A stretch of 8,723 nt of DNA from Pseudobdellovibrionaceae bacterium (GCA_913774795.1 CAJYIL010000351.1:1-8723), one strand, 5' to 3'. Counted from the stretch's first letter, positions 1 to 6,535 are shown. Program-made: numbers and translations. Notes: generated from the sequence alone by a model not told the origin.

Positions 1-2
1 CG

Positions 3-344
3 GCCGACATCGTGAAGAAGCACTACCCGCACTACATCGTCGACGGCGAGATGCAGGCCGATACCGCGGTAAATCCGGATATCGTCGAGCGTATCTTCCC
101 GTTCTGCGATATCAAAAACGGCGCAAACATCTTGGTGTTCCCGAATCTTGATTCAGGGAACATCTCGTACAAGCTTTTGCAGCAACTCGGTGGTGCCGAG
201 GTCATCGGGCCTTTCTTGATGGGTGTTAAACGTCCGGCGAACGTTCTACAGCGAACCTCGAACGTAGACGACATCATCAACACGACGGCGATGACCGCAC
301 TCGAAGCGCAAGCGTTTCAAGAGATGGCTTCGACACTGAAGTAA
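3..344 (+). CDS. maeB: NADP-dependent malic enzyme, C-terminal phosphotransacetylase-like domain (5'-truncated by window)
   Basis: The reading frame is open from the window edge, so only about the last 114 residues are present. They match the end of the phosphate acetyl/butyryltransferase-like domain carried by MaeB-type malic enzymes, with landmarks GANILVFPNLDSGNISYKLL, QQLGGAEVIGPFLMG, ANVLQR and DDIINTTAMTALEAQ. MaeB decarboxylates malate to pyruvate with NADP in the cytoplasm. In that family the C-terminal domain is thought to bind acetyl-CoA-type effectors and regulate the enzyme rather than catalyse phosphotransfer. A free-standing Pta is the main alternative. The LGGAEVIGP and VLQR wording fits MaeB better, but the diagnostic N-terminal malic domain lies outside the window. 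The esterase gene follows after 15 bases on the same strand with no terminator between them, so they may be co-transcribed. Confidence 0.82.
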   Translation, partial: ADIVKKHYPHYIVDGEMQADTAVNPDIVERIFPFCDIKNGANILVFPNLDSGNISYKLLQQLGGAEVIGPFLMGVKRPANVLQRTSNVDDIINTTAMTALEAQAFQEMASTLK

Positions 345-359
345 AGACCCATCATCGAG

Positions 360-1334
360 ATGCGAGTTTTCATCCTCCTCTTCGTTCTATTGACCTCGGT
401 CGCTCACGCGAATTTGCGTGAGCGAGTCAAACAACGCTTCTTTGAGCGGGCACAATCGAAAGAGGCTCCCGCCGCCGAAGCTCCTCCCGAGAAGATCACG
501 AAAGCCGGTGATTATACGTTCACGATCGGCGAGCGTTTTTATAAAGTGCATGTGCCCGCGAAGTTGAAATCACCCGCCCCACTTCTCATCGTTCTGCACG
601 GGGGCGGCGGCGATATGACGATTCAGTCGACCGAAGAGTTCTATCACCAAATTTCGTCAAGCGACCAACGGGGCTATGTCGCCGTGTTCCCGAACGGCAT
701 AAGTGCCTTTAAATCGGGAAAATTAGCGACCTGGAATGCAGGCCGCTGCTGCGGAAAAGCGCGCGATTCGAAATCAGACGACGTCTCGTTCATTCGAGAT
801 ATCATCCGCAAAACCTCAAGCCAGCTCGCGATTGATTCCAAACGCATTTTTGCAACTGGCATGTCCAACGGTGGAATGATGTCGTACCGGCTCGCGTGCG
901 AACTCTCGGGCACCATTCGCGCGATCGCGTCAGTTGCAGGTACCGACAACACAACTGAGTGTAAGCCGACCCATTTGGTCTCCGTTCTCCACATTCACGC
1001 GAAGGATGACGACCATGTGTTGTTCAACGGTGGAGCCGGCAAAGACGCGTTTCGCGATCTCTCGCAGGTGACAAACTTTACTTCGGTGCCGAAGACGATT
1101 GAAAAGTGGCGCGCGCTCGAAAAATGCAGCACGCCGGCTAAACGGATACTTGAGACGAAAGGCGCTTATTGCGAACGCTCCTTCTGTGAGGAGGCGCAGG
1201 TTCAGCTCTGCGTGACCGACACCGGTGGCCACTCGTGGCCCGGCGGGAAAAAACCTTCTCCGATAGCGAAGGGCACTCCGACGAAAGCCATCATCGCAAA
1301 CGACGTCATCTGGGATTTTTTCGATTCGCTGTGA
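360..1334 (+). CDS. Exported PHB depolymerase / LpqC-type alpha/beta-hydrolase esterase
   Basis: This 324-residue protein has a signal peptide (about residues 1-17, MRVFILLFVLLTSVAHA, cleavage near HA/N), so it should act in the periplasm or outside the cell. A charged linker covers residues 20-50. The catalytic domain shows an oxyanion-loop motif LHGGGGD (79-85), a nucleophile elbow GMSNGG with Ser169, a likely catalytic Asp near 217 in HIHAKDDDHV, and catalytic His291 in GGHSWPGG. This order and wording are those of the PHB depolymerase/feruloyl esterase-like family (LpqC, Esterase_PHB). The substrate cannot be read from sequence: a short polyester, an acetylated polysaccharide or another ester are all possible. 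Cysteines at 130/131, 180, 201 and several in 256-284 suggest disulfides. The start is chosen because the signal peptide begins there; no clear Shine-Dalgarno precedes it. It may be translated from the upstream maeB transcript. Confidence 0.85.
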   Translation: MRVFILLFVLLTSVAHANLRERVKQRFFERAQSKEAPAAEAPPEKITKAGDYTFTIGERFYKVHVPAKLKSPAPLLIVLHGGGGDMTIQSTEEFYHQISSSDQRGYVAVFPNGISAFKSGKLATWNAGRCCGKARDSKSDDVSFIRDIIRKTSSQLAIDSKRIFATGMSNGGMMSYRLACELSGTIRAIASVAGTDNTTECKPTHLVSVLHIHAKDDDHVLFNGGAGKDAFRDLSQVTNFTSVPKTIEKWRALEKCSTPAKRILETKGAYCERSFCEEAQVQLCVTDTGGHSWPGGKKPSPIAKGTPTKAIIANDVIWDFFDSL

Positions 1335-1532
1335 TCCGGATCAACGAGTTTACAGCCCGAGCAGTTGTCGATCGACGAGAGATAGCTAATTTCACTTTCA
1401 TGGTAGGCGGCCACGAATCTCGTCACTTGGACATCGATCTCGGCGTCTGCGCCCGGGGATACCACCCATAAGGAAAACCCATACCCCCAGTCCCAACACG
1501 TTCTTGTCGAAGTCTCTAAATGAAAATGTTTG

Positions 1533-1560
1533 TTTCTTGGGCGCTCGTCTGTAGTAAAAT
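1533..1560 (+). promoter_or_regulatory. Possible sigma70-type promoter for hflX
   Basis: A good -10 candidate TAAAAT (1555-1560) lies about 16 bases downstream of a poor -35 (TTTCTT, 1533-1538; alternatives with 15-19 base spacers are no better). If used, transcription would start near 1567 and leave a leader of about 115 bases before hflX. The placement fits the gap between genes, but the -35 is weak and the call is tentative. Confidence 0.3.
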
Positions 1561-1564
1561 AAGA

Positions 1565-1627
1565 GTCAGCCACACGTTCGTGGCGGCCGGGCCTAGTGAG
1601 GCTTGGGCTGAGTCCCTCAGGAACCCC
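1565..1627 (+). promoter_or_regulatory. Candidate structured 5' leader of hflX (three consecutive hairpins)
   Basis: Three local stems follow one another. The first is GCCAC/GTGGC (1569-1573 with 1580-1584, 6-base loop). The second is GCCT/AGGC (1591-1594 with 1599-1602, loop AGTG). The third is CTGAG/CTCAG (1608-1612 with 1616-1620, loop TCC), extended across a GAA bulge by GGG/CCC (1605-1607 with 1624-1626). A further GTCAG (1565-1569) can pair with CTGAC (1650-1654), closing a multibranch structure at the cost of one base pair of the first hairpin. I do not recognise a known riboswitch or small-RNA consensus. This is hand folding and no energy was calculated. Confidence 0.35.
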
Positions 1628-1696
1628 TTCGTAATTGGGCGATCGGAATCTGACACGGGCTCTGGTTGAAGGAGTAACGAGATAGCTACATCGATT

Positions 1697-2947
1697 TTGC
1701 GACCTCAAGAACGTGTCGTGGTTATTGGTGTCGGACTCAAAAGCGATTCTTACGTCGAACTAAAAGAATCGCTCGCTGAACTTGAAGAGCTGGCCTTCGC
1801 CGCAGGCGGCGAAGTTGTCGGCTCTCTCACCCAAACTCTCCCGCAATACAATCCAGCAACCCTGATCGGTTCAGGAAAAGTCGACGAGATCAAAGAGCTC
1901 GTCAACGATTCGCAAGCATCGGTGGTGATCGTCGATCACTTGTTGTCGGGCGTTCAGCAAAGGAACCTGGAGACGGAATGGGGCGTTCGCGTTCTCGATC
2001 GTAACCAGATCATTCTCGATATCTTCGCGATGCGCGCGCAGACTTACGAAGGAAAACTTCAGGTCGAACTCGCGCAAATGCTCGATCAACTTCCGCGCAT
2101 GGTCGATGCCTGGCTCGGCTCCCTCTCGAGACAAGGGGGCGGGATCGGAACGCGCGGCCCTGGTGAAACCGCTCTCGAGATGGACCGTCGCCGCATTCGC
2201 GACCGCGTGAAGGTCATCAAAAAACAGCTGGAGACCGTGAGTGCGAACCGCTCACAGCACCGCAACTCACGCCGTCGGAACAAGACGCCGTCGTTTGCGC
2301 TGATCGGCTACACCAACACGGGTAAATCGACTTTGTTGAACGCGCTCACGCACTCGCAAGTGCTCGCAAAGGACCAAGTCTTCGCGACACTTGATCCGAC
2401 CACGCGCAAAGTGCACTTGCCCGATGGGCCTCCAGCGGTCTTGACCGATACCGTGGGCTTCATTCGCCGTCTTCCTCCGCAGCTCATCGAGGCGTTTAAA
2501 GCGACGCTCGAAGAATCCGCGGAAGCCGATGTGCTCGTTCACGTCGTCGATCTTTCGAACCCGCAAATGCAAACGCAGATCGACGTCGTGAATCAGTTGA
2601 TCAAAGAATTCGGCTGGGATTCGAAGCCGATCATCACGGTCTTCAATAAGGTCGACCAGGCGCCGTTCGAGAAACAGTTCCAGGTCAAAGCGTTCCCGCG
2701 CGTCTTCGTTTCAGCACTGACCGGCGAAGGCATGGACCGCTTGAAGCGCCTCATGGTTGAAGCCGCGCAAGCGCTTCACGAAGAGGTGGAGCTGTTCTTC
2801 CCGAAATCCGAAGAGCACCGCATCTTCGAACTGGGCCGCGAAGTGCAGATCACGCGCAAAGAGCCGGCTTCGAGCGGCACCGTGTGCGCCGCGCACATGA
2901 CGCCCGCCATGCTTTCTCGCTGGAAAGATTTCCTCGTCACCGCCTAG
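1697..2947 (+). CDS. hflX: Ribosome-associated GTPase HflX
   Basis: This protein of 416 residues (counted from TTG) has the usual HflX length and order. An N-terminal HflX domain (about 1-195) contains the TLIGSGKVDEI and VRVLDRNQIILDIF motifs and the signature GGGIGTRGPGE (147-157). A TRAFAC-type GTPase domain follows with G1 GYTNTGKS (204-211), G2 DPTTR (233-237), G3 DTVG (251-254), G4 NKVD (317-320) and G5 SAL (339-341). HflX binds 50S and 70S particles and splits or rescues stalled ribosomes using GTP, especially under heat or antibiotic stress. All nucleotide-binding motifs are intact. One oddity is GETALE where the family usually has GETQLE. The start is uncertain: the strong GGAG (1671-1674) sits 7 bases before an in-frame ATA (1682) but 22 before this TTG, and an in-frame TGA at 1667-1669 excludes anything earlier. 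Unlike the common hfq-hflX order, no hfq precedes it. Confidence 0.95.
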   Translation: MRPQERVVVIGVGLKSDSYVELKESLAELEELAFAAGGEVVGSLTQTLPQYNPATLIGSGKVDEIKELVNDSQASVVIVDHLLSGVQQRNLETEWGVRVLDRNQIILDIFAMRAQTYEGKLQVELAQMLDQLPRMVDAWLGSLSRQGGGIGTRGPGETALEMDRRRIRDRVKVIKKQLETVSANRSQHRNSRRRNKTPSFALIGYTNTGKSTLLNALTHSQVLAKDQVFATLDPTTRKVHLPDGPPAVLTDTVGFIRRLPPQLIEAFKATLEESAEADVLVHVVDLSNPQMQTQIDVVNQLIKEFGWDSKPIITVFNKVDQAPFEKQFQVKAFPRVFVSALTGEGMDRLKRLMVEAAQALHEEVELFFPKSEEHRIFELGREVQITRKEPASSGTVCAAHMTPAMLSRWKDFLVTA

Positions 2948-2954
2948 ACGATTA

Positions 2955-2981
2955 GCCCTTGGTCGCGTTTAGCCCGAGGGC
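2955..2981 (+). terminator. Weak hairpin after hflX
   Basis: GCCCTTGG (2955-2962) pairs with CCGAGGGC (2974-2981) through eight pairs including one G-U, with an 11-base loop, just after the hflX stop. It is followed by CGTTTCC rather than a real T-run, so it may only attenuate or protect the 3' end. Confidence 0.35.
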
Positions 2982-2996
2982 CGTTTCCGCTATCCT
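2968..2996 (+). promoter_or_regulatory. Possible promoter for the metallopeptidase operon
   Basis: A -10-like TATCCT (2991-2996) is spaced 17 bases from a poor -35 (TTTAGC, 2968-2973). Transcription from here would give a leader of roughly 25 bases carrying the AAGGAG ribosome binding site (3013-3018) of the following gene. The -35 overlaps the preceding hairpin loop. Tentative. Confidence 0.3.
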
Positions 2997-3026
2997 GAAG
3001 ACACCGGTTACGAAGGAGTTTTTGGG

Positions 3027-4364
3027 GTGGGGCTTCGCTCTCTGGCAGCGACATTGGGAGCTATTCTTGTTACGAGCGGAGCTCAAGCTGTAACACCTTC
3101 AGCCCTGCGAACTTGCAATGCATCGGTCTTGCCAGACTGCGAGACTCTCCTCAGAGCACCGCTTGATGCGCGCGGCACATCCGGCCTCGGCGTGCCGAAA
3201 GATGGAGGCATCATCTACAACGGCGCTTCATCCTGGAAAATCGGCCCCATTGAACGACCGCAAATTCTCAGTGCGAACGAGCAGACCTTCAAAACACTTA
3301 TCAAAGCCGCTCCAGCTCGTACATCAAAGGCCCAAACGACCGCTGACCGCGTTCGTAAACAAGCCATCGATTTCCTAAAATCAAAGTCACCTGAGTCGGC
3401 AGAGAGAGCCGCATTGATCGCGCGACTCAGCTCGATGAAAATCAATTCCGCGAGCCAGTTGGATGAGACTTGCGGGTCTGAGACCCTTCCCGGTTATCCG
3501 AATACGAGTTACTCAGCTCTCGAAAACACGCTCCACATCTGCGTAGCGGCGACGAACGTGACCGAAACTCAGCTCATCCGGGCTCTGACGCACGAGATGG
3601 GTCACGTGATTTCACCGTGTGTCGCGCAATCGAAAATCTATTCGCTCGACGAGTCGCGCTTGGCCTCTGCGGAGCTCGGACAATGCGATGAGAGTTTCTC
3701 GAAGTTCGACGAGAATGGTCAGCTCCGAGAGGAGCTAAATCCGACCGTTTCGCAGATCTTAGATTACCGCCCGAAACAGATGGTCGTGACGAAACCCAAC
3801 AGAGACATCGCGAAGCTCGCCGGTTGCGGGATTTTAAAAGAAGAACCGAAATTAACAACGGCGACTTACGAAACGTTTAGCGAGACGGCGTCGTGCCTAG
3901 AGACTCAGTTTCAGAGTTCTTTTGAAAACTCAGACGAGTTTCGCGCAGCGCTTGTGGAAAACGGCCTCTCAAAAGCGAAGGCCCGTGCGCAACTCGGAGC
4001 GACTCACTCGGCGATTTGCCAAGCCGATTTTGAAGAAGCCTTCGCCGATCGCTTTGGTGCCTCTTTACTCGGACACATTTCACACTCATGGACTCTCGTC
4101 GATTTTCAGATCGCCGCTCTTCCGTTCGCGGCGATGACTTGCTCAGAAGATCAGGGTCGCCCGCTCTTGATGTCGCAGTACGAGCCTGCCAAGACTCGAC
4201 TCACGACTCTCTTCAGCGAGCCTTCGATTAGCGAGCGTATCAACTGTCGTGCCGCTCCGACTCCTCCGACTTGCCCGCTTCGCTTTTCGGCTCCGAATTC
4301 AAAGGCGGCTGCGAAAGACGGAGCGAAGCTGACTCCTCAAAACACGAATCGCTCGGTGAGATAA
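3027..4364 (+). CDS. Predicted exported zinc metallopeptidase (HEMGH), family not recognised
   Basis: This 445-residue protein starts at GTG, supported by AAGGAG (3013-3018) eight bases upstream and by an immediate signal peptide (about 1-21, ending SGAQA). The key feature is ALTHEMGH: His189, Glu190 and His193 form a zinc-peptidase HExxH helix. About 145 residues later, EEAFADRFGASLLGH (336-350) resembles the helix that supplies the third glutamate ligand, followed by Asp, in gluzincin peptidases. That gap is long and the assignment is inference. Twelve cysteines spread from residue 30 to 416, an even number, suggest multiple disulfides and a periplasmic or extracellular site. The C-terminal 35 residues are low-complexity and basic. 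I do not recognise the family or its substrate. The next gene begins on the base after its stop codon, so the two are very likely one operon. Confidence 0.75.
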   Translation: MGLRSLAATLGAILVTSGAQAVTPSALRTCNASVLPDCETLLRAPLDARGTSGLGVPKDGGIIYNGASSWKIGPIERPQILSANEQTFKTLIKAAPARTSKAQTTADRVRKQAIDFLKSKSPESAERAALIARLSSMKINSASQLDETCGSETLPGYPNTSYSALENTLHICVAATNVTETQLIRALTHEMGHVISPCVAQSKIYSLDESRLASAELGQCDESFSKFDENGQLREELNPTVSQILDYRPKQMVVTKPNRDIAKLAGCGILKEEPKLTTATYETFSETASCLETQFQSSFENSDEFRAALVENGLSKAKARAQLGATHSAICQADFEEAFADRFGASLLGHISHSWTLVDFQIAALPFAAMTCSEDQGRPLLMSQYEPAKTRLTTLFSEPSISERINCRAAPTPPTCPLRFSAPNSKAAAKDGAKLTPQNTNRSVR

Positions 4365-4928
4365 ATGACGATGACAAAACTTCAGCAACGACTCGAAACA
4401 TGTTTGGCCGGCCTCCTCTACGTCGCGATCGGAACGATCGTGGCTGTGCAAGTGAACGCGCAGGGCTCACCGCGCGATCCGGCCGCAGCACCCGGTGCTG
4501 CGCCAGCGAAGGCGGCCAATTGCGAGGCCAACGCCGCTCCCGACGCGCTCTGCACGATCGCGCCCGCGAAGCCCGAAGCGCGCGTTTGCTTCTCGAGCAA
4601 ACATCCTCGCTGCTTTGATTTGCAAAAAACGAAAGTCATCCAATCACTCAATGGATCACCCGTTCACGACACGACGATCGATGCCAAGCAATCCGAAGCC
4701 GCATTGAAAGCCGTGAAAGACTATCGCGCGTGGCTTGAGAGCAAAAAGGCTCCCGCACCGACGAGCGTTTGCCGCAACATCGTGACCGTGGACGTCGGCA
4801 CTGATCACAAAGACGCCTGCGTTTCGGGTCTCGCGAAAAAAGAGCTTCAAGAAAAGAACAAAGAGTTAATCGCGGTTCTCGAGAACCCGACCGGTGCGAT
4901 TAAGTCGCCGCGTTCGTCTGGTCCTTGA
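4365..4928 (+). CDS. Small exported cysteine-containing protein of unknown function
   Basis: This 187-residue protein is not recognised. A hydrophobic stretch at about 13-31 ends in VQVNA/QG and reads as a signal peptide with cleavage near residue 32; an uncleaved membrane anchor is the alternative. An Ala/Pro-rich linker (36-52) follows. The mature part has six cysteines (53, 63, 75, 83, 136, 152), an even number, in a domain with mixed charged helices. The ATG directly follows the TAA of the upstream metallopeptidase (zero intergenic bases), so translation is probably coupled. A second in-frame ATG lies two codons in (4371). Partnership with the peptidase (inhibitor, chaperone, propeptide-like or structural) is inference from the arrangement alone. 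Its last 29 bases overlap the end of the convergent thioesterase gene. Confidence 0.7.
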   Translation: MTMTKLQQRLETCLAGLLYVAIGTIVAVQVNAQGSPRDPAAAPGAAPAKAANCEANAAPDALCTIAPAKPEARVCFSSKHPRCFDLQKTKVIQSLNGSPVHDTTIDAKQSEAALKAVKDYRAWLESKKAPAPTSVCRNIVTVDVGTDHKDACVSGLAKKELQEKNKELIAVLENPTGAIKSPRSSGP

Positions 4929-5394
4929 GCGCGAGACGATTCTTGCGACGAATCTCCGCGTGCTTGTACCGACGCTTTTCAGTGTCGGTCTCCGCTAAAA
5001 GCGGAGGAATAACCGAAGGCGTGTTGTTCTCATCTAAAGCCACGAAGGTCAGATACGCACTCGCCGTGTGATGAAGTTCCCCGGTCAGAGGATTTTCGGC
5101 TTCTACTTTCACACCGATCTCCATCGACGTTTTGCCGACATAATTCACTGACGCACGCAGCGTGATGAACCAACCACGCTTCACGGGCGCTAAAAACTGA
5201 AGAGCGTCCACGCTCGCCGTTACGCACGGCATGCGCGAGTGGCGCTGGGCCGCGATCGCCGCGCAGATATCGATCCACGCCATCACCTGGCCCCCGAAAA
5301 CGTTGTGAAAAGAGTTCGTGTGTTGGGGCAAGACCATCTCGGTCATCGTGACTTGGCTTGCGCGAACGGGCTGCGGAGTGAGGTTGACGGCCAT
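4900..5394 (-). CDS. Hotdog-fold acyl-CoA thioesterase (YciA/BACH-like)
   Basis: This protein (164 residues from this start) should hydrolyse acyl-CoA thioesters to free acid and CoA in the cytoplasm. Family landmarks are HTNSFHNVFGGQVMAWID (25-42), with the Asn/Gly-Gly/Asp pattern of the hotdog active-site helix, SVDALQFLAPV (61-71), the strand VNYVGKTSMEIGVKVEAEN, and the closing TASAYLTFVALD. A basic charged tail (140-158) follows. Chain-length preference cannot be told. The start is uncertain. ATG at 5394 has GGAGG 11 bases upstream and gives the N-terminal length usual for YciA-like proteins. ATG 5448 and GTG 5457 are in frame, but either would leave only 20-30 bases before the divergent gene at 5478. 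The 3' end overlaps the convergent upstream operon by 29 bases. Confidence 0.88.
   Translation of the reverse strand: MAVNLTPQPVRASQVTMTEMVLPQHTNSFHNVFGGQVMAWIDICAAIAAQRHSRMPCVTASVDALQFLAPVKRGWFITLRASVNYVGKTSMEIGVKVEAENPLTGELHHTASAYLTFVALDENNTPSVIPPLLAETDTEKRRYKHAEIRRKNRLALKDQTNAAT
4990..5006. repeat. Perfect hairpin inside the 3' end of the thioesterase gene
   Basis: CTCCGC (4990-4995) and GCGGAG (5001-5006) form a perfect six-pair stem with loop TAAAA, extendable by T4996-A5000 and a T-G pair outside. It lies about 60 bases downstream of the plus-strand operon's stop and inside the opposing coding sequence. It could slow plus-strand transcription, but it lacks a T-run. Confidence 0.35.
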
Positions 5395-5477
5395 GGCGAT
5401 GAAGTCCTCCAGGCCTTCGATTCGAACTCGACTTTCGCCAAATGTCATCTCCCCCACGCATCACGTAGACTGAAAGG

Positions 5478-6476
5478 ATGAAGCTCTCGCTCTTTGTTTT
5501 GCTTGTCAGTGTCGCGGCGTTCGCTCAGCAGAAAAAATCTTTGTTCAACGATACTCAGTTTGCCCGCGAACTCGAGGACGCCGCCCGCCAAGAGCGAGGC
5601 GAATCCCCCACGCTCAAGGCCGGTCTCGATAAAATCAGAGCGTACGAAGCGGAGAAACGACGCCGTGAACTTGAGGCCTCTCACCGACCGAAACCTCCTC
5701 CGCCGATCGAGCGGCTGAACGCAGATGGCGATGCCCGCCGCGCTGTTCAGGCGGTGGTCCAATCTCAAGAGGCCGTAAAAGGAAAGTGCGACTACAGGAC
5801 GGTCCCCTTTGACGACGCGTCTTCGGCGTTTCGCAGCAACATCTTCTCGAACCCGCAGGCAAAGGCGGTTGATTTCAGACCCGTCGTTCCTCAGGCCCAG
5901 TACGAATTTAAACTGACCGTCATGATCGATAAAACAAGCGGTTGGACTGAGCAAGAGGTGAACGATTCGATCGCGAAGATGTCGAAGATCTACGCCCAGT
6001 GCGGAATTCGCGTGGGTGCGGCGACCGTTGTGACAGGCGATTATCGCCCGACCTTGAAACCTTACGACGATAACTCCCAAGCAGCCATGGCCCATCAAAT
6101 GCCCAACGCGGTAAAACCGTGGCTCTTTTTGATCGATCACCGACAACAAAGCGAATTTAACGGTGGCGCCGGAACATCGGCAGCCTTCACAACGGAGTCG
6201 ACCGGAAACAGCTTCATCGGAGGCAACCGCTTCATGAAGGGCGCGGCTTTCATCGCCAAAGATTCGGTGGTGAGTCGCGGAAAGCCAACAGGCTACACAA
6301 CGGAGTTAGTGATCGGCCACGAACTCGCCCACATCTTGACCGATGGCGATCACCAAGCGGGTGAAAACGGCGATCCGAAACACCTGCTCGCGGACAACGG
6401 CCGCAGCATCAATGGTAAAATCACCGCTCAAGAGTGCGCCCAGATGCGTGCCTCGCCCTACGTCCGTAAACTCTAA
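5478..6476 (+). CDS. Predicted exported zinc metallopeptidase (HELAH type)
   Basis: This 332-residue protein begins with a clear signal peptide (about 1-16, MKLSLFVLLVSVAAFA, cut before QQ). A charged, probably helical or disordered segment (18-100) is rich in Glu/Arg and contains a PKPPPP stretch. The catalytic-looking domain spans about 140-330. GHELAHIL (His281, Glu282, His285) is followed by DGDH with His292, and then by an acidic/Gly stretch and NGRSINGKITAQECAQMRAS. The third histidine lies seven positions after the second, one more than in the classical metzincin HExxHxxGxxH, so a metzincin-like site is an inference. Cysteines are at 104, 175 and 320. It is unrelated in sequence to the HEMGH protein at 3027. 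Only an AAAGG directly abutting the ATG is seen as ribosome binding site, so translation may be weak or unusual. The substrate is unknown. Confidence 0.75.
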   Translation: MKLSLFVLLVSVAAFAQQKKSLFNDTQFARELEDAARQERGESPTLKAGLDKIRAYEAEKRRRELEASHRPKPPPPIERLNADGDARRAVQAVVQSQEAVKGKCDYRTVPFDDASSAFRSNIFSNPQAKAVDFRPVVPQAQYEFKLTVMIDKTSGWTEQEVNDSIAKMSKIYAQCGIRVGAATVVTGDYRPTLKPYDDNSQAAMAHQMPNAVKPWLFLIDHRQQSEFNGGAGTSAAFTTESTGNSFIGGNRFMKGAAFIAKDSVVSRGKPTGYTTELVIGHELAHILTDGDHQAGENGDPKHLLADNGRSINGKITAQECAQMRASPYVRKL

Positions 6477-6490
6477 AAGTTTATACCTCG

Positions 6491-6535
6491 GACAAAACAA
6501 AACCGGAGCCCATCGAAGTGCTCCGGTCTCTTATT
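6491..6535 (-). terminator. Rho-independent terminator, best for the luxR-type gene, possibly bidirectional
   Basis: ACCGGAGC (6502-6509) and GCTCCGGT (6520-6527) form a perfect eight-pair stem with a ten-base loop. Read on the minus strand it is followed by TTTGTTTTG, a good T-run, so it should end the luxR-type transcript. On the plus strand it is followed by CTCTTATT, a weaker tail that could end the metallopeptidase transcript 50 bases after its stop. Confidence 0.7.

Larger units (their letters stand above)
1335..1681. other. Intergenic region between esterase and hflX
   Basis: No convincing protein gene is seen in these roughly 350 bases. The first part holds two perfect palindromes: TGATCCGGATCA (1332-1343, including the esterase stop codon) and GTCGATCGAC (1367-1376). 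The distal third holds a weak promoter and a hairpin-rich leader, described separately. A 49-codon frame (ATG 1520, TGA 1667-1669, same phase as hflX) exists. It has no ribosome binding site and an unremarkable composition, and it may simply reflect the structured RNA. Confidence 0.5.

Noticed and set aside
1235..1471. 78-codon plus-strand frame in another phase at the esterase end
   Set aside because: Starts inside the esterase gene, has a composition unlike a folded protein and no supporting signals.
1565..1660. Leader upstream of hflX as a known riboswitch, tRNA, 6S or SRP RNA
   Set aside because: I compared it by eye with TPP, SAM, cobalamin, glycine and c-di-GMP motifs and with SRP/6S hallmarks; none of the conserved cores is present.
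1520..1669. 49-codon plus-strand frame directly before the hflX ribosome binding site
   Set aside because: No ribosome binding site, and the predicted transcription start lies inside it. It is kept only as a remark because a leader peptide cannot be excluded.
1202..1708. 168-codon minus-strand frame spanning the esterase end, the gap and the hflX start
   Set aside because: It overlaps two confident genes on the opposite strand, has no ribosome binding site or recognisable domain, and covers the hairpin-rich leader.
4271..4618. 115-codon plus-strand frame across the peptidase/partner junction
   Set aside because: Arg/Ser-rich shadow frame of the two overlapping confident genes, with no signal peptide or motif.
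5445..6149. 234-codon minus-strand frame opposite the HELAH peptidase
   Set aside because: The plus-strand gene has a signal peptide and a zinc motif, whereas this antisense frame shows no domain and no start signals.
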